Shown here: in pieces, positions 1-8,866 of the stretch
How the letters are laid out: every line of letters starts with the position of its first letter
How positions within the stretch are numbered: position 1 is the stretch's first letter
Origin: Sinorhizobium medicae
GTDB taxonomy: Bacteria; Pseudomonadota; Alphaproteobacteria; Rhizobiales; Rhizobiaceae
Length of the DNA stretch: 64,000 nt
Direction: 5' to 3'
NCBI RefSeq assembly: GCF_007827695.1
Contig: NZ_VITA01000018.1
Coordinates: 1 to 64,000 of the forward strand
Made by a program: the position numbers and the translations under genes
The notes under the pieces: model-generated
Told to the model about the DNA's origin: nothing
Database searches by the model: none
The model's input: only the letters and a program-made list of their open reading frames with translations

Positions 1-123
1 CATCTCCGCGCCCGGCCTCCTTCGCCCTAACCCGGGAGCAAAATGAATGAGGCACCGTGGTAATATCGGGGAGCATCGTTAGGTGCGGCAATACGCCGTC
101 TCATCCTGATCGCCGCGCTATAC

Positions 124-405
124 TTGCTGGACGTGGCCCTGGCAAAATCGAATATCAAGCTGCGCTGGTTCTACGAAGTGACCAATCTGTCCACCTCGCT
201 CGGTCTGGTCGATGCCCTTAGGGATTTCAGTCCTGCCGCGCATGACGACCCCCCGCAGGATGACCATCCGTTCTTGAACACACGCCCGATTAGCGATCCC
301 GAGATATCGCGTACCATCGGCGTGGTCCGCCGTCGCGGCGGCACCCTGTCGCCGGCCGCGGAAAGGTTTCTCAAGATGCTGATGGGCGTATGGGGCAGTA
401 ATTGA
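124..405 (+). pseudogene. LysR-type regulator, C-terminal relic
   Basis: This is the last part of a LysR-family effector-binding domain and has no DNA-binding half. The tail, with SRTIGVVRRRG and LSPAAERFL, is typical of these regulators. The middle is out of frame: reading one base over between about 215 and 247 gives LGISVLPRMTT, the expected family sequence. This implies two small deletions, about two bases and one base, that together restore the frame. In-frame stops lie just upstream at 28-30 and 61-63, so no longer protein is possible. The identification is confident; the deletion history is inferred. Confidence 0.6.
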
Positions 406-494
406 GGCGAGACCTTATGCGCGTCAAGTTGAGGTGAACAGATGTGTCAGCGGATCACGCACTTGAGCCTGCTGGGGTCGCTTACCCGCTCCGT

Positions 495-1370
495 TCACAA
501 GGGATCTTGCCCGGTGAATCCACAGAATAGCGGGGCGTTCGCTGCAAGCAGCGCCGACAGACGGTCAGCGACAGCGCGGACGGATTCCCGCTCCCGCTCG
601 TCATCATGCAGCACGATCCACAAGTGGTGGCTCAGCTCGTCAATCACGTGGCCCGCCCGAAGGAAGCCGGGATCGCGATCGCCGATGAAGCACGGCAGAA
701 CACCGACGCCCGCTCCCGCCTTCACAAGATCGAACATCGAACGAGGTGCATTCACCCAGTTTGTGATGAACTGGCCCCGATGTTCAAACGTCCACCGCTT
801 CCACCGCTGATTTGCGACGTCGGTGCCGAGCGACACCCAGTTGTTGTTGCGTTGCTGATCAAAACCCTGGGCGCAGTAGGGCGCGTAGGCGATCCGGACG
901 GAACGGCGGGCAGCGACATTACCAGTCTCCGGCCGCTCGGCGGCTAGTCCTATGTCTGCTTCGCGGTACGTCAGGTCCAGGATGGCCTCGGAAGTTTTGA
1001 AACACACGCGAAACGAGTCGCTGGGCGACCACAGGTGGTTGAAGCTCGCGGCCGTGAAGCACGACAACGTGCTGTCGGAAAGAAGCCGCACCATTGGCAG
1101 CGAGTGCACCGACTCCTGCCAGTTGTGGATATCTTGCGCCGCCTCATACATCGCCTTCACGCGCTCCAGCAGAACGTGTCCGTCCGGTGCAAGCTCGTAT
1201 CCCGTACGCGCCCGTACAAACAACGCTCTCCCAATGGCGCGTTCAAGCGCCAGCATGCGCCGTCCGATTGTAGGCGCGCTGACGCCCGCCCTCTCGGCGG
1301 CACCCGCCAGCCCGCCTTGTTCAGCGACGTGCAGGAACAAACGAAGATCATCCCAATTCTCGAGTTTCAT
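495..1370 (-). CDS. LysR-family transcriptional regulator
   Basis: A 291-residue protein of normal LysR length. The N-terminal winged helix-turn-helix (residues about 4-63) contains AAERAGVSAPTIGRRM followed by the usual linker helix. The C-terminal half is a shortened-looking substrate-binding domain with the late motif AGAGVGVLPCFIG. The ATG at 1370 begins right at the HTH, so the start is reasonable. No intact metabolic gene lies next to it: the neighbours are a LysR relic on one side and an empty stretch with an IS fragment on the other. Its target cannot be inferred here. Confidence 0.85.
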   Translation of the reverse strand: MKLENWDDLRLFLHVAEQGGLAGAAERAGVSAPTIGRRMLALERAIGRALFVRARTGYELAPDGHVLLERVKAMYEAAQDIHNWQESVHSLPMVRLLSDSTLSCFTAASFNHLWSPSDSFRVCFKTSEAILDLTYREADIGLAAERPETGNVAARRSVRIAYAPYCAQGFDQQRNNNWVSLGTDVANQRWKRWTFEHRGQFITNWVNAPRSMFDLVKAGAGVGVLPCFIGDRDPGFLRAGHVIDELSHHLWIVLHDDERERESVRAVADRLSALLAANAPLFCGFTGQDPL

Positions 1371-1869
1371 CTCTGAAACGTGCCTTTCGCTTGTGCGTCT
1401 ACATCTTCAAGCCGCCACGAACCACATTCTGGCCAGACAGCATGGCGGAGAAACGAGATGTTACTGCAATGGACGATTGTATATAGAGAGCTAGTAACCC
1501 AACACCGCAAGAAAAGAACCAATGCTTTTGCTGATCCGCTCGACGGGCGCGAATGGGACGGCTTCGGCTGGATCGTTAACTGGCTCGAGAAATCTGCGGA
1601 GCGCCGTTCAAAGGCGACGGAAGGCGTGCCAGGCTCAGCCCGTAGCACGAAACTGACCACTAACGCGCCCGGTTTCGCTAGTCCCTGCAGCTTGCGCTCC
1701 GCAGCTTGCGATCCGGTCCAGGCCCGCGCATCCCCTAACAAGTAAAGCTATTTTACATTTGTTTTAATCTTAAGTTGCGACGAACCTCGCCTCCGTTGAT
1801 GCCGATTAGTTCAGCCACCACCTCCTGGAGCCAGGAACCCGGCAGAAGGCCCCAGGTTCCCGTTGTGAT
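1371..1869. other. Intergenic stretch without recognisable gene
   Basis: No reading frame on either strand resembles a known protein. The part near 1460-1500 is AT-richer and may hold the promoter of the LysR gene starting at 1370. The right part leads into the IS21-type remnant. Confidence 0.4.
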
Positions 1870-2149
1870 CGAAGCCGATCCCGATACTGATGCGTGCGGC
1901 GGAATAGTCGTTGCTCCAGAACCTCGTCATCATCCAGGCCCGGTGGAAGCGGCCAGACCGCAAGCCCGGCTTCTCGCGCGCCCGCAGCAGATACGTCGAA
2001 ACCGACGTTTTGCTAATCTTCAGCCGCTCAGAAACGGCGCGTATCGACAATTCCTGCTCAAACGTCAGCCGCAGTATCGATCGGATGTCCTTCACGTCAG
2101 TATGTCTCGCTTGCTTCCGTCTGGGCATCATGTCCTCGCTCAAAAACAC
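1870..2149 (-). pseudogene. istA: IS21-family transposase (IstA) N-terminal remnant
   Basis: The first ~55 residues from the ATG near 2128 (MPRRKQ) match the N-terminal helix-turn-helix of IS21-type IstA transposases, including SIRAVSERLKISKTSVSTYL. After AREKPGL the frame is lost. Reading one base over restores the family sequence WPLPPGLDDDEVLEQRLFRR, showing a single-base change near 1965. Nothing recognisable follows below about 1870, so the DDE catalytic region and the partner istB are absent. It cannot encode an active transposase. Confidence 0.65.
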
Positions 2150-2206
2150 GAGGGCAAAGTGCCAGATCGGCGCTCACGAAAATCGATCTAAATCCGCCGC
2201 TATGCC

Positions 2207-2292
2207 TGTCCGCGACTTAGTGAAATCGCTGTCCCGGACTTACTGAAATTGTCCGCGACTTTCTGAAACCGCTGTCCCAATTTAATGAAATG
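2207..2292. repeat. IS21-type terminal repeats (four copies of a ~20-bp unit)
   Basis: Four related ~20-bp units lie side by side at 2207-2226, 2230-2249, 2250-2269 and 2273-2292, each of the pattern tgtcc-n6-ctnntgaaat or a close variant. Multiple tandem transposase-binding repeats at the end are typical of IS21-family elements. They sit just upstream of the transposase remnant start, as expected for the istA-proximal end. The opposite end was not found in this window. Confidence 0.65.
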
Positions 2293-2700
2293 CGCAGTCA
2301 GAAGCGGGCCTGGCCCCGAGTATGCGGAAATCGACCGCCTTCATAACGGCGAAGAAGTGTATTTGCACAGCGAGGGGCAAGTGGTTCGGCGTCGTTTACT
2401 CCAATCAGCGGCAGCACTGTAACGTCACAGCACCGTGGATTTCTACGCAGCCTTATACTAAGCCTTGTAAGTCAGGCTGGGTTCACCAAAAGTGGGTGAG
2501 ATTGTACGCAGGCTAGTACCCGGCGGCCTGAAGCGATGTCACCGTGGCAATGGCCGTCAAAAGCGGCTTTGGCCATGCCCGACGCCAACTTCCGTTCCGG
2601 GGGAGGACGGAAGTTCGCAGCGTAACGGCGAAGGACGGTAATGCGCCAGAAGCGGACGTACAAAGGAGCGACGACCGGAAAAGACTGAAGCCGGGCGCGG
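2293..2700. other. Non-coding stretch with one hairpin
   Basis: No gene was recognised. A perfect 9-bp inverted repeat, AACTTCCGT and ACGGAAGTT with an 11-base loop, lies at 2587-2615, downstream of the broken quinone oxidoreductase. It may be a terminator-like structure, but no T-run follows on either strand. Confidence 0.35.
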
Positions 2701-3649
2701 TCAAGGGCGAAGTATAACTGGTCCGCTAGCTTGACCACTTTGGATTGCTTCATGCGCTGCGGTAGCCTCATTGAGGGGAAATTCCTTCCAGAAGGCAGTA
2801 GGGAACATGCCTTTGGTGGCTGCTTCAAGAACGTCGGCGGCTCGCTCGTGTGCTGCGAGCCCAGGGCGGGTCAGAAACAGTGACCCCATGGCTTTAAGTG
2901 TACCGACTTCGACGGGCGGTGGCGCACCGGTGGAGGCACCGATAGAGACCATAAGCCCACGTGGACGCAGACTGTTGATTGAAGCCTCAAAGGTAAGCTT
3001 ACCCACGCCATCATAGACCAAGTCAGCCTTGTGTCCGTTCGTGAAAGCCGCGACCTTCTCCGCGAGGTCGCCTTTCCTCCAAACCAGGACTTCGTCGCAT
3101 CCGAGCACACGCGCCCGGTCTACGCTCGACGCCTTCGAGACGACGCCTATCACCGTCGCTCCAAGGTGCTTTGCCCAAGGTGCCATGATCTGGCCGAGCG
3201 CTCCGCCGACGCCATAGAGTAGTACGACCGTCCCCTGTTTGACCTGATAGGTGGATTTCAGGAGGTACTGCGCTGTTATGCCTTCAAAGAGGACCGTCGC
3301 AGTGATGTAGGATGTCACACTTGGTGGCAACGGGATGACTCTGTCGGCGGAATCGTCTGGCTTTCTGAGTAAGCTCCCAGAGGACCGAGAATATAGGCAG
3401 CGCGATCCCCCACCTTCAGGTCCTTACGGAGGAGCCAACTGCGCTCACGACACCGGCAGCGTCAAGGCCCAGGCCCGACGGCAAAGGTACCTTCACCGCA
3501 CCATTTCTCTGCGTGATATCGAGGTAGTTCACCCCGATGGCCTCGTTTTCGATTACAACATCATTCGATCCAGGCGCGACGTCGTCGACTTCAGTGGCGT
3601 GCAACACATCGGGGTCACCGGTCTCAGTGAATTGGATTGCAACGGGCAT
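2701..3649 (-). pseudogene. Zinc-independent quinone oxidoreductase (MDR family), frameshifted
   Basis: The intact ancestor would be a QOR-type NADPH:quinone reductase of about 320 residues. Residues 1-77 (3649-3416) contain the GroES-like start, ending AAGVVSAVGSSV. The next segment (VGDRAAYILGPLGAYSES) is in a second frame. The Rossmann half (from 3330), with LLYGVGGALGQ and the C-terminal GPVILRP, is in a third. Two single-base losses, near 3420 and 3345, account for this. It lies 78 bases after the F420-reductase-like gene on the same strand, so it was probably the last gene of the MarR-led operon. Confidence 0.75.
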
Positions 3650-3727
3650 GTGGAACCTCCCTGACAGCGGATTTCATGGGCCTTCGGATGCCTCCGACGA
3701 TCATTTGTGATCGTCGGAGCACGGATA

Positions 3728-4474
3728 CTACATGAACAACGCCCGACTTACACGGACCCCAAAGTCCGCGTCAGGGTTCGTCTTCGGGTCGCCCATTCTT
3801 TCCAAGAAGGCGGCAACTGCAATGTCGCGTCGCTTGGGCAGGCGATCCTTGTCGGCCGCTGCCAGCGCACCTGCCATCTCCTCCCGTGTAAGATCAGTGC
3901 AATAAGCTGGAGCGCCCGGCTGCTGCCGCCAGGACTCTGCAATGGAACCGGAATACACGGCATCGAGGCCTGAATCTTCAACAAGCATCATCGCGATCTC
4001 ACGATCTTTGTCCCGGTCGGCCGCGACCGGAATAGCAACGCGGTCTGCGCTACCTGCAGGCTTGCCCTTTCGCGCGAAGGAATCCGAGCCGATGGCGTTC
4101 CATGCCTTCGCGATTGGTCGGCTCAATTGCTCCGACACCCACACACTTTCGACTTTCCCCGCTTCGATAGCGTCGATTTTATTGTCTCGTGCTGGATAGT
4201 AGTTCGATGTGTCGATGATCACGGTGTCCGATGGGACTGATGCAATCATGGGTGCGACGTTCGGAATACGGTTGAGCGGGATCGATAGGATTAGAGCCTC
4301 CACGTCCTTGACCGCCTCCTCTACGTTGACTGCGCGTCCTCCCGATGACAGGACGTCAGAAGGGATGGTTTCCGGGCCGCGCGAGTTGGCTACCTTTACC
4401 TCATGTCCCGCCGCGCTCAGCGTTCGGACCAGCGTCTTGCCGATGTGGCCAAAGCCGAGGATACCTATTCTCAT
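3728..4474 (-). CDS. NADPH-dependent F420 reductase-like NAD(P)-binding protein (paralog 2)
   Basis: A 248-residue Rossmann protein beginning with the dinucleotide-binding signature GILGFGHIGKTL. It belongs to the F420H2:NADP oxidoreductase-like family, in which non-F420 organisms use such proteins as NADP(H)-dependent reductases of unknown substrate. Conserved points shared with the neighbouring paralog are DTSNYYPARD and SWRQQPGAPAYCTDL. It follows that paralog with a 95-bp gap on the same strand, suggesting a tandem duplication and one operon under the upstream MarR gene. Substrate is not predictable. Confidence 0.8.
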   Translation of the reverse strand: MRIGILGFGHIGKTLVRTLSAAGHEVKVANSRGPETIPSDVLSSGGRAVNVEEAVKDVEALILSIPLNRIPNVAPMIASVPSDTVIIDTSNYYPARDNKIDAIEAGKVESVWVSEQLSRPIAKAWNAIGSDSFARKGKPAGSADRVAIPVAADRDKDREIAMMLVEDSGLDAVYSGSIAESWRQQPGAPAYCTDLTREEMAGALAAADKDRLPKRRDIAVAAFLERMGDPKTNPDADFGVRVSRALFM

Positions 4475-4569
4475 GGATCATTCTCCTATTGTCGTGGGTG
4501 TGCGAGAGGCGAAGTTCAGCCGTTCCTGTCGTCAACGAGCTATGCCGGAGCATGCTAATGGCACTGGCC

Positions 4570-5304
4570 TCATGTTGTAGCAGCACGGTTGCGAGCAACC
4601 ATGTCGTCATGGGAAACCGGCGCTCCCGCTTCCATGAACTGCTTGATCAAAGCGTCCCGAATACTGGCCGCACGAGACCGATCCGCTGCTTCGAGTGCTG
4701 CTTTCAACTGCTCTGCCGTGAGTTCGGTGCAATACGCAGGGGTGCCTGGCTGCTGACGCCAGGACGAGACTAGCTCTCCAGAATCCACCGGATCGAACCC
4801 GGTCTCCTCGACCAGGTTCATGACAACCGACTTCGCCTTAGGATCGTTGCCTGCAACGGGAATGGCGATGCGGTCTTTGTCCCCTGATTGCTTGCCCCGC
4901 TCCGACAGCGTGGCTGCCAGAACGGCATTCCAGGCCTTCACGATGGGATGCTTGATGTGATCGCTGACCCAAACAGACTCCGGCTTTCCGGCATCGACCT
5001 CCGGAATTGAACCATCGCGGAACGGGTAGTAATTGGACGTATCCACCACGATGACGTCCTCCGGCACGTTCTGGAAAATCTTGGAAAGATTGGGATAGCT
5101 CCCAAATGGGATTGAGAGAATGACCACCTCGACGTCCGCCACGGCATCTTCCTTGGGAACTGCAGTCGCCCCGACGTTGCGAGAGAGGTCGGCCAGGCTA
5201 GCCGGACCTTTTGAATTCGCGATCTTGACCTCATGGCCTTGCGCGGCGAGCTTTCGGGCCAGTGTCGCTCCGATATTGCCCGCGCCGATGATGCCGACCT
5301 TCAT
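4570..5304 (-). CDS. NADPH-dependent F420 reductase-like NAD(P)-binding protein (paralog 1)
   Basis: A protein of about 244 residues starting MKVGIIGAGNIGATL, the Rossmann nucleotide-binding loop. I place the start at the ATG at 5304, because it has an aggaa ribosome-binding site just upstream; a start seven codons earlier is possible. It shares DTSNYYPFRD and SWRQQPGTPAYCTEL with the adjacent paralog, clearly a duplicate pair. It lies 30 bases downstream of a MarR-family gene on the same strand, so it is probably a redox-stress or xenobiotic-responsive reductase. No substrate evidence is visible. Confidence 0.82.
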   Translation of the reverse strand: MKVGIIGAGNIGATLARKLAAQGHEVKIANSKGPASLADLSRNVGATAVPKEDAVADVEVVILSIPFGSYPNLSKIFQNVPEDVIVVDTSNYYPFRDGSIPEVDAGKPESVWVSDHIKHPIVKAWNAVLAATLSERGKQSGDKDRIAIPVAGNDPKAKSVVMNLVEETGFDPVDSGELVSSWRQQPGTPAYCTELTAEQLKAALEAADRSRAASIRDALIKQFMEAGAPVSHDDMVARNRAATT

Positions 5305-5334
5305 GGGGTGTTCCTTCCTGTTCAAAAATGGACT

Positions 5335-5808
5335 TTAGTCGTGCGCAGGACGTGCCAGCGCCGTCAGCGTGTCCCGGAGTTTTGCGAGACCGTCATGGTC
5401 GAGTTGGCATGCAGTCTTGATCTTCTCGGTGACAATCCAGAGCTCTTCTCGAAGCGCCTCTCCGCCTTCTGTCAGGTTGATCATGACCCGGCGCTCGTCA
5501 TTTCTGTCGCGGGTGCGGGTAATCATGGAAAGGGCTTCAAGGCGCTTGAGAAGCGGCGTGATCGTTCCAGTATCCATGCCAAGTGCCGCGCCCAATTCCC
5601 CCACACTGCGCGGCGTGCCGCCATACAGTTCGAGCATTACCAGGTACTGCGGAAACGTCAGTCCCAGCGGCTCAAGAAATGGTTTGTGCAGGCGTGCCAT
5701 GCGGTTGGCCGCCCCATAGAGCGCAAAGGACAGCTGCGTTCCCAGTTCACGATCCCCAACGAGTTCCTTTAACACGGCATCTTCCGAGAACACTAGTATC
5801 TTGCGCAC
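5335..5808 (-). CDS. MarR-family regulator, OhrR-like without the N-terminal cysteine
   Basis: A 157-residue winged-helix regulator with RSVGELGAALGMDTGTITPLLKRLE as recognition region and the wing DRNDERRV. The start of helix 1 (LGTQLSFALYGAANRM) resembles OhrR, where this position normally carries the peroxide-sensing cysteine (QLCFALYS). Here it is serine, and the only cysteine is near the C-terminus (KTACQLD). So it may sense a ligand other than peroxide, or use that late cysteine. It leads an operon with two reductase-like genes and a broken quinone oxidoreductase. Confidence 0.85.
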   Translation of the reverse strand: MRKILVFSEDAVLKELVGDRELGTQLSFALYGAANRMARLHKPFLEPLGLTFPQYLVMLELYGGTPRSVGELGAALGMDTGTITPLLKRLEALSMITRTRDRNDERRVMINLTEGGEALREELWIVTEKIKTACQLDHDGLAKLRDTLTALARPAHD

Positions 5809-6075
5809 TAGATAAATAACCGCTTCCGGGTTTCAAGGGTCCGCCGTAAGTTGATCCGCTTGATCGTTGTTGACCCAACTCGATGCCGCAGAACATCGGG
5901 GATGAGGTTGTATGCCGGCTTTGGGCCGAAAGCTGCCAAGCACTTCGGTAGCGTCGCGCCCCGGAACGGACGCGGCACTTCAATTCGCGTCCGAAGGCGA
6001 GCACTGGGTGATCAGGTCAACCGTCGAAGCCTGTCTGACGACATGGGACGGCTTCACGAAGCCGAGTATTCGACG

Positions 6076-6450
6076 TTACGCCGCGCTGCTTTTGTCCAGT
6101 TCAGGCTGAGCGAAGCGGCAATGTAGAAGTTCCCAAGAGCCGAGCGCGCTTGAGAATCGAGCGTTGCGGGTTTGCATTTGACGCAATGGCCGTGCCGCGT
6201 GCGCAGACGATGTCCTCCGGAGCCACAAGGCACGCCGACGACCAGCACCTTGCCCAGTGCCTTGGGCCTCATCCTTCACGTCTTTGATTGACCGCCCCTT
6301 CGCGTCGAACACGTCATCTGGACCCAGATCCTGCGGCTTGAGGAACAGAAGTTCGGGTTTTGTCAGCATCCAACACCCATCTAGGGCGCACCCCTTAGCA
6401 TTACCTTCCGCAAACATGCCATTCCATCTAATAGCCATATTCCCCTTCCC
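6076..6450 (-). pseudogene. Possible broken GIY-YIG/T5orf172-like nuclease gene
   Basis: Two minus-strand frames read as one interrupted protein. The upstream frame ends with DVFDAKGRSIKDVKDEA; the other continues LGKVLVVGVPCGSGGHRLRTRHGHCVKC and then GNFYIAASLSLN. The H-x-L-R-T-R-x-G-H-C-x-x-C motif followed by an aromatic-rich FYIA segment recalls a rhizobial/methylobacterial group of small GIY-YIG-like proteins. At least one frameshift, near 6270, is needed and the C-terminal half is missing. The family assignment is tentative. Confidence 0.3.
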
Positions 6451-6529
6451 GGCCATAGCACCACCCCACTGCCTGGAGTTTTGCCCCGATCGCCTCCCGA
6501 CGGCTGCAGGCTTCCCGCGTTTCGTCTGA

Positions 6530-7207
6530 GGCGCTCGAAGCTGGACCCTCACCGCGCCTTATCTCGCAACGGGCTTTCGGCTCGTAGCGCCAGACCTGCG
6601 GGGCACGGGAATTCGGACCAGCCTGAGGGTTGCTACACTATTCCTGAGATGGCGAATGACGTCAGGTTCCTGACAGAGGTTCTGGAACTTGCGCCGACGC
6701 ACGTGGTCGGCCACTCGCTTGGGGGCGGCTTGGCCAAGCGATCGCCGAGCGATGGCCTCATCTCGTCCGAAAAATCGTTCTTGTGTCGACCTCCGCCGCG
6801 CTACGCGAACGTCGGGGGTGGGTGTGGGAAAACATCCGGATGCTCTGCGATCCGATCGATCCAAAAGCCCTTTCATTCGGGAATGGTCTTCTGGCGCAGT
6901 TCCGGTCGACGAGAATTTCCTCGCCCATGCCCGCCGTGAAAGCGCCGCGGTCCCGTAACGAATCTGGCATTCAATATTACGAACAGCTCGCCTATGATCC
7001 GTCGCCGCTGCTACAGGACATTTCCGCGCCGACGTTCATCCTCCGGGGCGAGGAGGATGCGATCGCTGAGGAACATCAGGCAATTATGCAGGCTGGTATC
7101 GCCGGCGCGGAGTTCACTCCCTCCCCGGCCATGGCCATACCCTCCATTGGGAAGACCCTGAAAAGGTTGCCGGCTTAATTCGGATATTTCTGGAACGCCC
7201 TCGATGA
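6530..7207 (+). pseudogene. Alpha/beta hydrolase, multiply frameshifted
   Basis: Pieces from all three forward frames join into one alpha/beta hydrolase. Their order is LVAPDLRG, then GNSDQPEGCYTI, the nucleophile elbow THVVGHSLGG, LGQAIAERWPHLVRKIVLVS, DENFLAHARRES, the acid region FILRGEEDAI, and the end GHTLHWEDPEKVAGLIRIF with the catalytic-His-type motif. The frame ends at a TGA at 7205-7207. At least five frame changes are required (near 6610, 6730, 6865, 6955 and 7115), yet almost no in-frame stops interrupt the correct reading. It is non-functional as written. Confidence 0.75.
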
Positions 7208-7790
7208 GCGGGAACCTCTTGCCAACGGACACCGCTGCAAGAATCTGTGGCATTTGCTAAATAAGTCCGATCATTTTTGGGTTGTAGCCTGCGGTGTGCG
7301 ACCCTCTGTCTCAGTACAGTTAGAGTATGCGGCCAAGTGCCGAAAACCTTAGGATGACCGAACGAGGCACGTTCGGGCATCCTCGAGACCATTTTACCAC
7401 GCCCGCCATCCAGCCAGTGGATATCCGAGGAAGCACCCTCGCAGCCTCAGCCCAGATTTAGACCTCCATCGCTCGTGAAGCAACGCCTCGCGCAACGGTT
7501 ATCCGCCTGTCGGGGCGCTCCAGCATTCACATGAATCACATCCGCCACGTTCAAGTGACCGCCGAACCTTCGAACGGTTTCCGGATGCGCATGAGACGGC
7601 AGCAATCGCTCTACAGCGACAGCAATTGTTCTGGCGCGGCCGCAAATCAGCTTCGATAGAACATCAGAGGACACGCCAGCAGTGGGTGTCGCCAATAGCT
7701 AAAGACTTCACCGGCGACCGCGCTTCCAGTCTAGCCAGGAAGAGTAAGCCACCCAGAATCTAGCACCAAAGAACGCAGGAGTTTTGAAAG
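7208..7790. other. Intergenic stretch without recognisable gene
   Basis: No frame on either strand gives a recognisable domain. The last ~80 bases should contain the promoter of the MBL hydrolase at 7791, which has no other upstream gene to share one with. Confidence 0.4.
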
Positions 7791-8744
7791 ATGAACCAGA
7801 TGATCAATAACTCTCAGAAGGCAAACATAAATCTGGACACCACATCCCAAACGAGCAGACCAGGAACAGAAGAACTGGTTCCGTCGCGCTACGCGCTGCG
7901 GATCGGCGAGATTGATGTCCTGGTGGTCAGCGATGGAGTGCTACCGCTTCCAACCGAAATGTTGGGACACAATGCCGCCTTGGCCGACCGGGAAACCTGG
8001 CTGGGCGACATGTTCCTGTCGAAGGACGCTTGCGATTGGGCGCTGAACGTAGTTGTGGTGCGCAGCGGAGCTCAGACCATACTCATCGATGCTGGACTAG
8101 GATTGGATCCCGACTTGAACCTTCCGAAGGCCGGGCAATTGGTCAGGCGACTGGAGTCTGCCGGCATTGATCTTGGTTCGGTGACCGATATTGTGTTGAC
8201 CCATATGCATATGGACCACGTTGGCGGGTTGATCGTTGGCGGAGTGAAGGAGCAGTTGCGGCCGGATCTAAGGATTCACGTAGCCGCCGCCGAGGTCAAA
8301 TTCTGGGAAGCGCCCGATTTCTCTCGTGTGCACATGCCGGCCGGCTTCCCGGACGCGCTTCGGGCTGCCGCCAAGCGGTTCGCGGAAGAATATCGCGGCA
8401 ATTTGCGCCTGTTCGATGAGGAATACGAGGTAGCGCCGGGAGTGGTCGTTACCCGCACCGGCGGCCACACCCCCGGCCACAGTATCGTGCGTCTGACGTC
8501 GGGCAGCGACCGATTGATGTTCGCCGGTGACGCCGTGTTCACGGTCGGCTTCGACCACCCCGACTGGCACAATGGTTTCGAACACGACCCGGAGGAGGCT
8601 GCCCGCGTTCGGGTTCGGCTCTTGAAGGAGCTGGCAGCGACCGGCGAACTGCTGGTGGCCACGCATATGCCATTCCCGTCCACGGGCCACGTCGCGGTCG
8701 AAGGTGACGCCTTTCGTTGGGTACCAATTGCCTGGGACTACTAA
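7791..8744 (+). CDS. MBL-fold metallo-hydrolase
   Basis: A 317-residue metallo-beta-lactamase-fold protein. The dinuclear metal site is visible: THMHMDHVGG at residues 137-146 (H138, H140, D142, H143), H226 and H230 in GGHTPGH, and D247 in FAGDAV. This fold serves lactonases, arylsulfatase- and quorum-quenching-type hydrolases; the sequence alone does not decide. The first ~30 residues are polar and low in conservation, and a later start is possible. A short gap separates it from an NmrA-type protein on the same strand, so the two may be co-transcribed. Confidence 0.87.
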   Translation: MNQMINNSQKANINLDTTSQTSRPGTEELVPSRYALRIGEIDVLVVSDGVLPLPTEMLGHNAALADRETWLGDMFLSKDACDWALNVVVVRSGAQTILIDAGLGLDPDLNLPKAGQLVRRLESAGIDLGSVTDIVLTHMHMDHVGGLIVGGVKEQLRPDLRIHVAAAEVKFWEAPDFSRVHMPAGFPDALRAAAKRFAEEYRGNLRLFDEEYEVAPGVVVTRTGGHTPGHSIVRLTSGSDRLMFAGDAVFTVGFDHPDWHNGFEHDPEEAARVRVRLLKELAATGELLVATHMPFPSTGHVAVEGDAFRWVPIAWDY

Positions 8745-8866
8745 CGCCACTTGAGTTGGGGCCGAGCCGGCACGTGTGCCCTTGAAGCTTATAACCGGTT
8801 CGGCCTTCCCCCTAATCACTATCGAACGATGCACCCCATACGGGAAGCTGCATATGGAGGTATCTC

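Noticed and set aside
7447-7695. 82-residue minus-strand frame before the MBL gene
   Set aside because: No domain, no ribosome-binding site and no operon partner; treated as non-coding.
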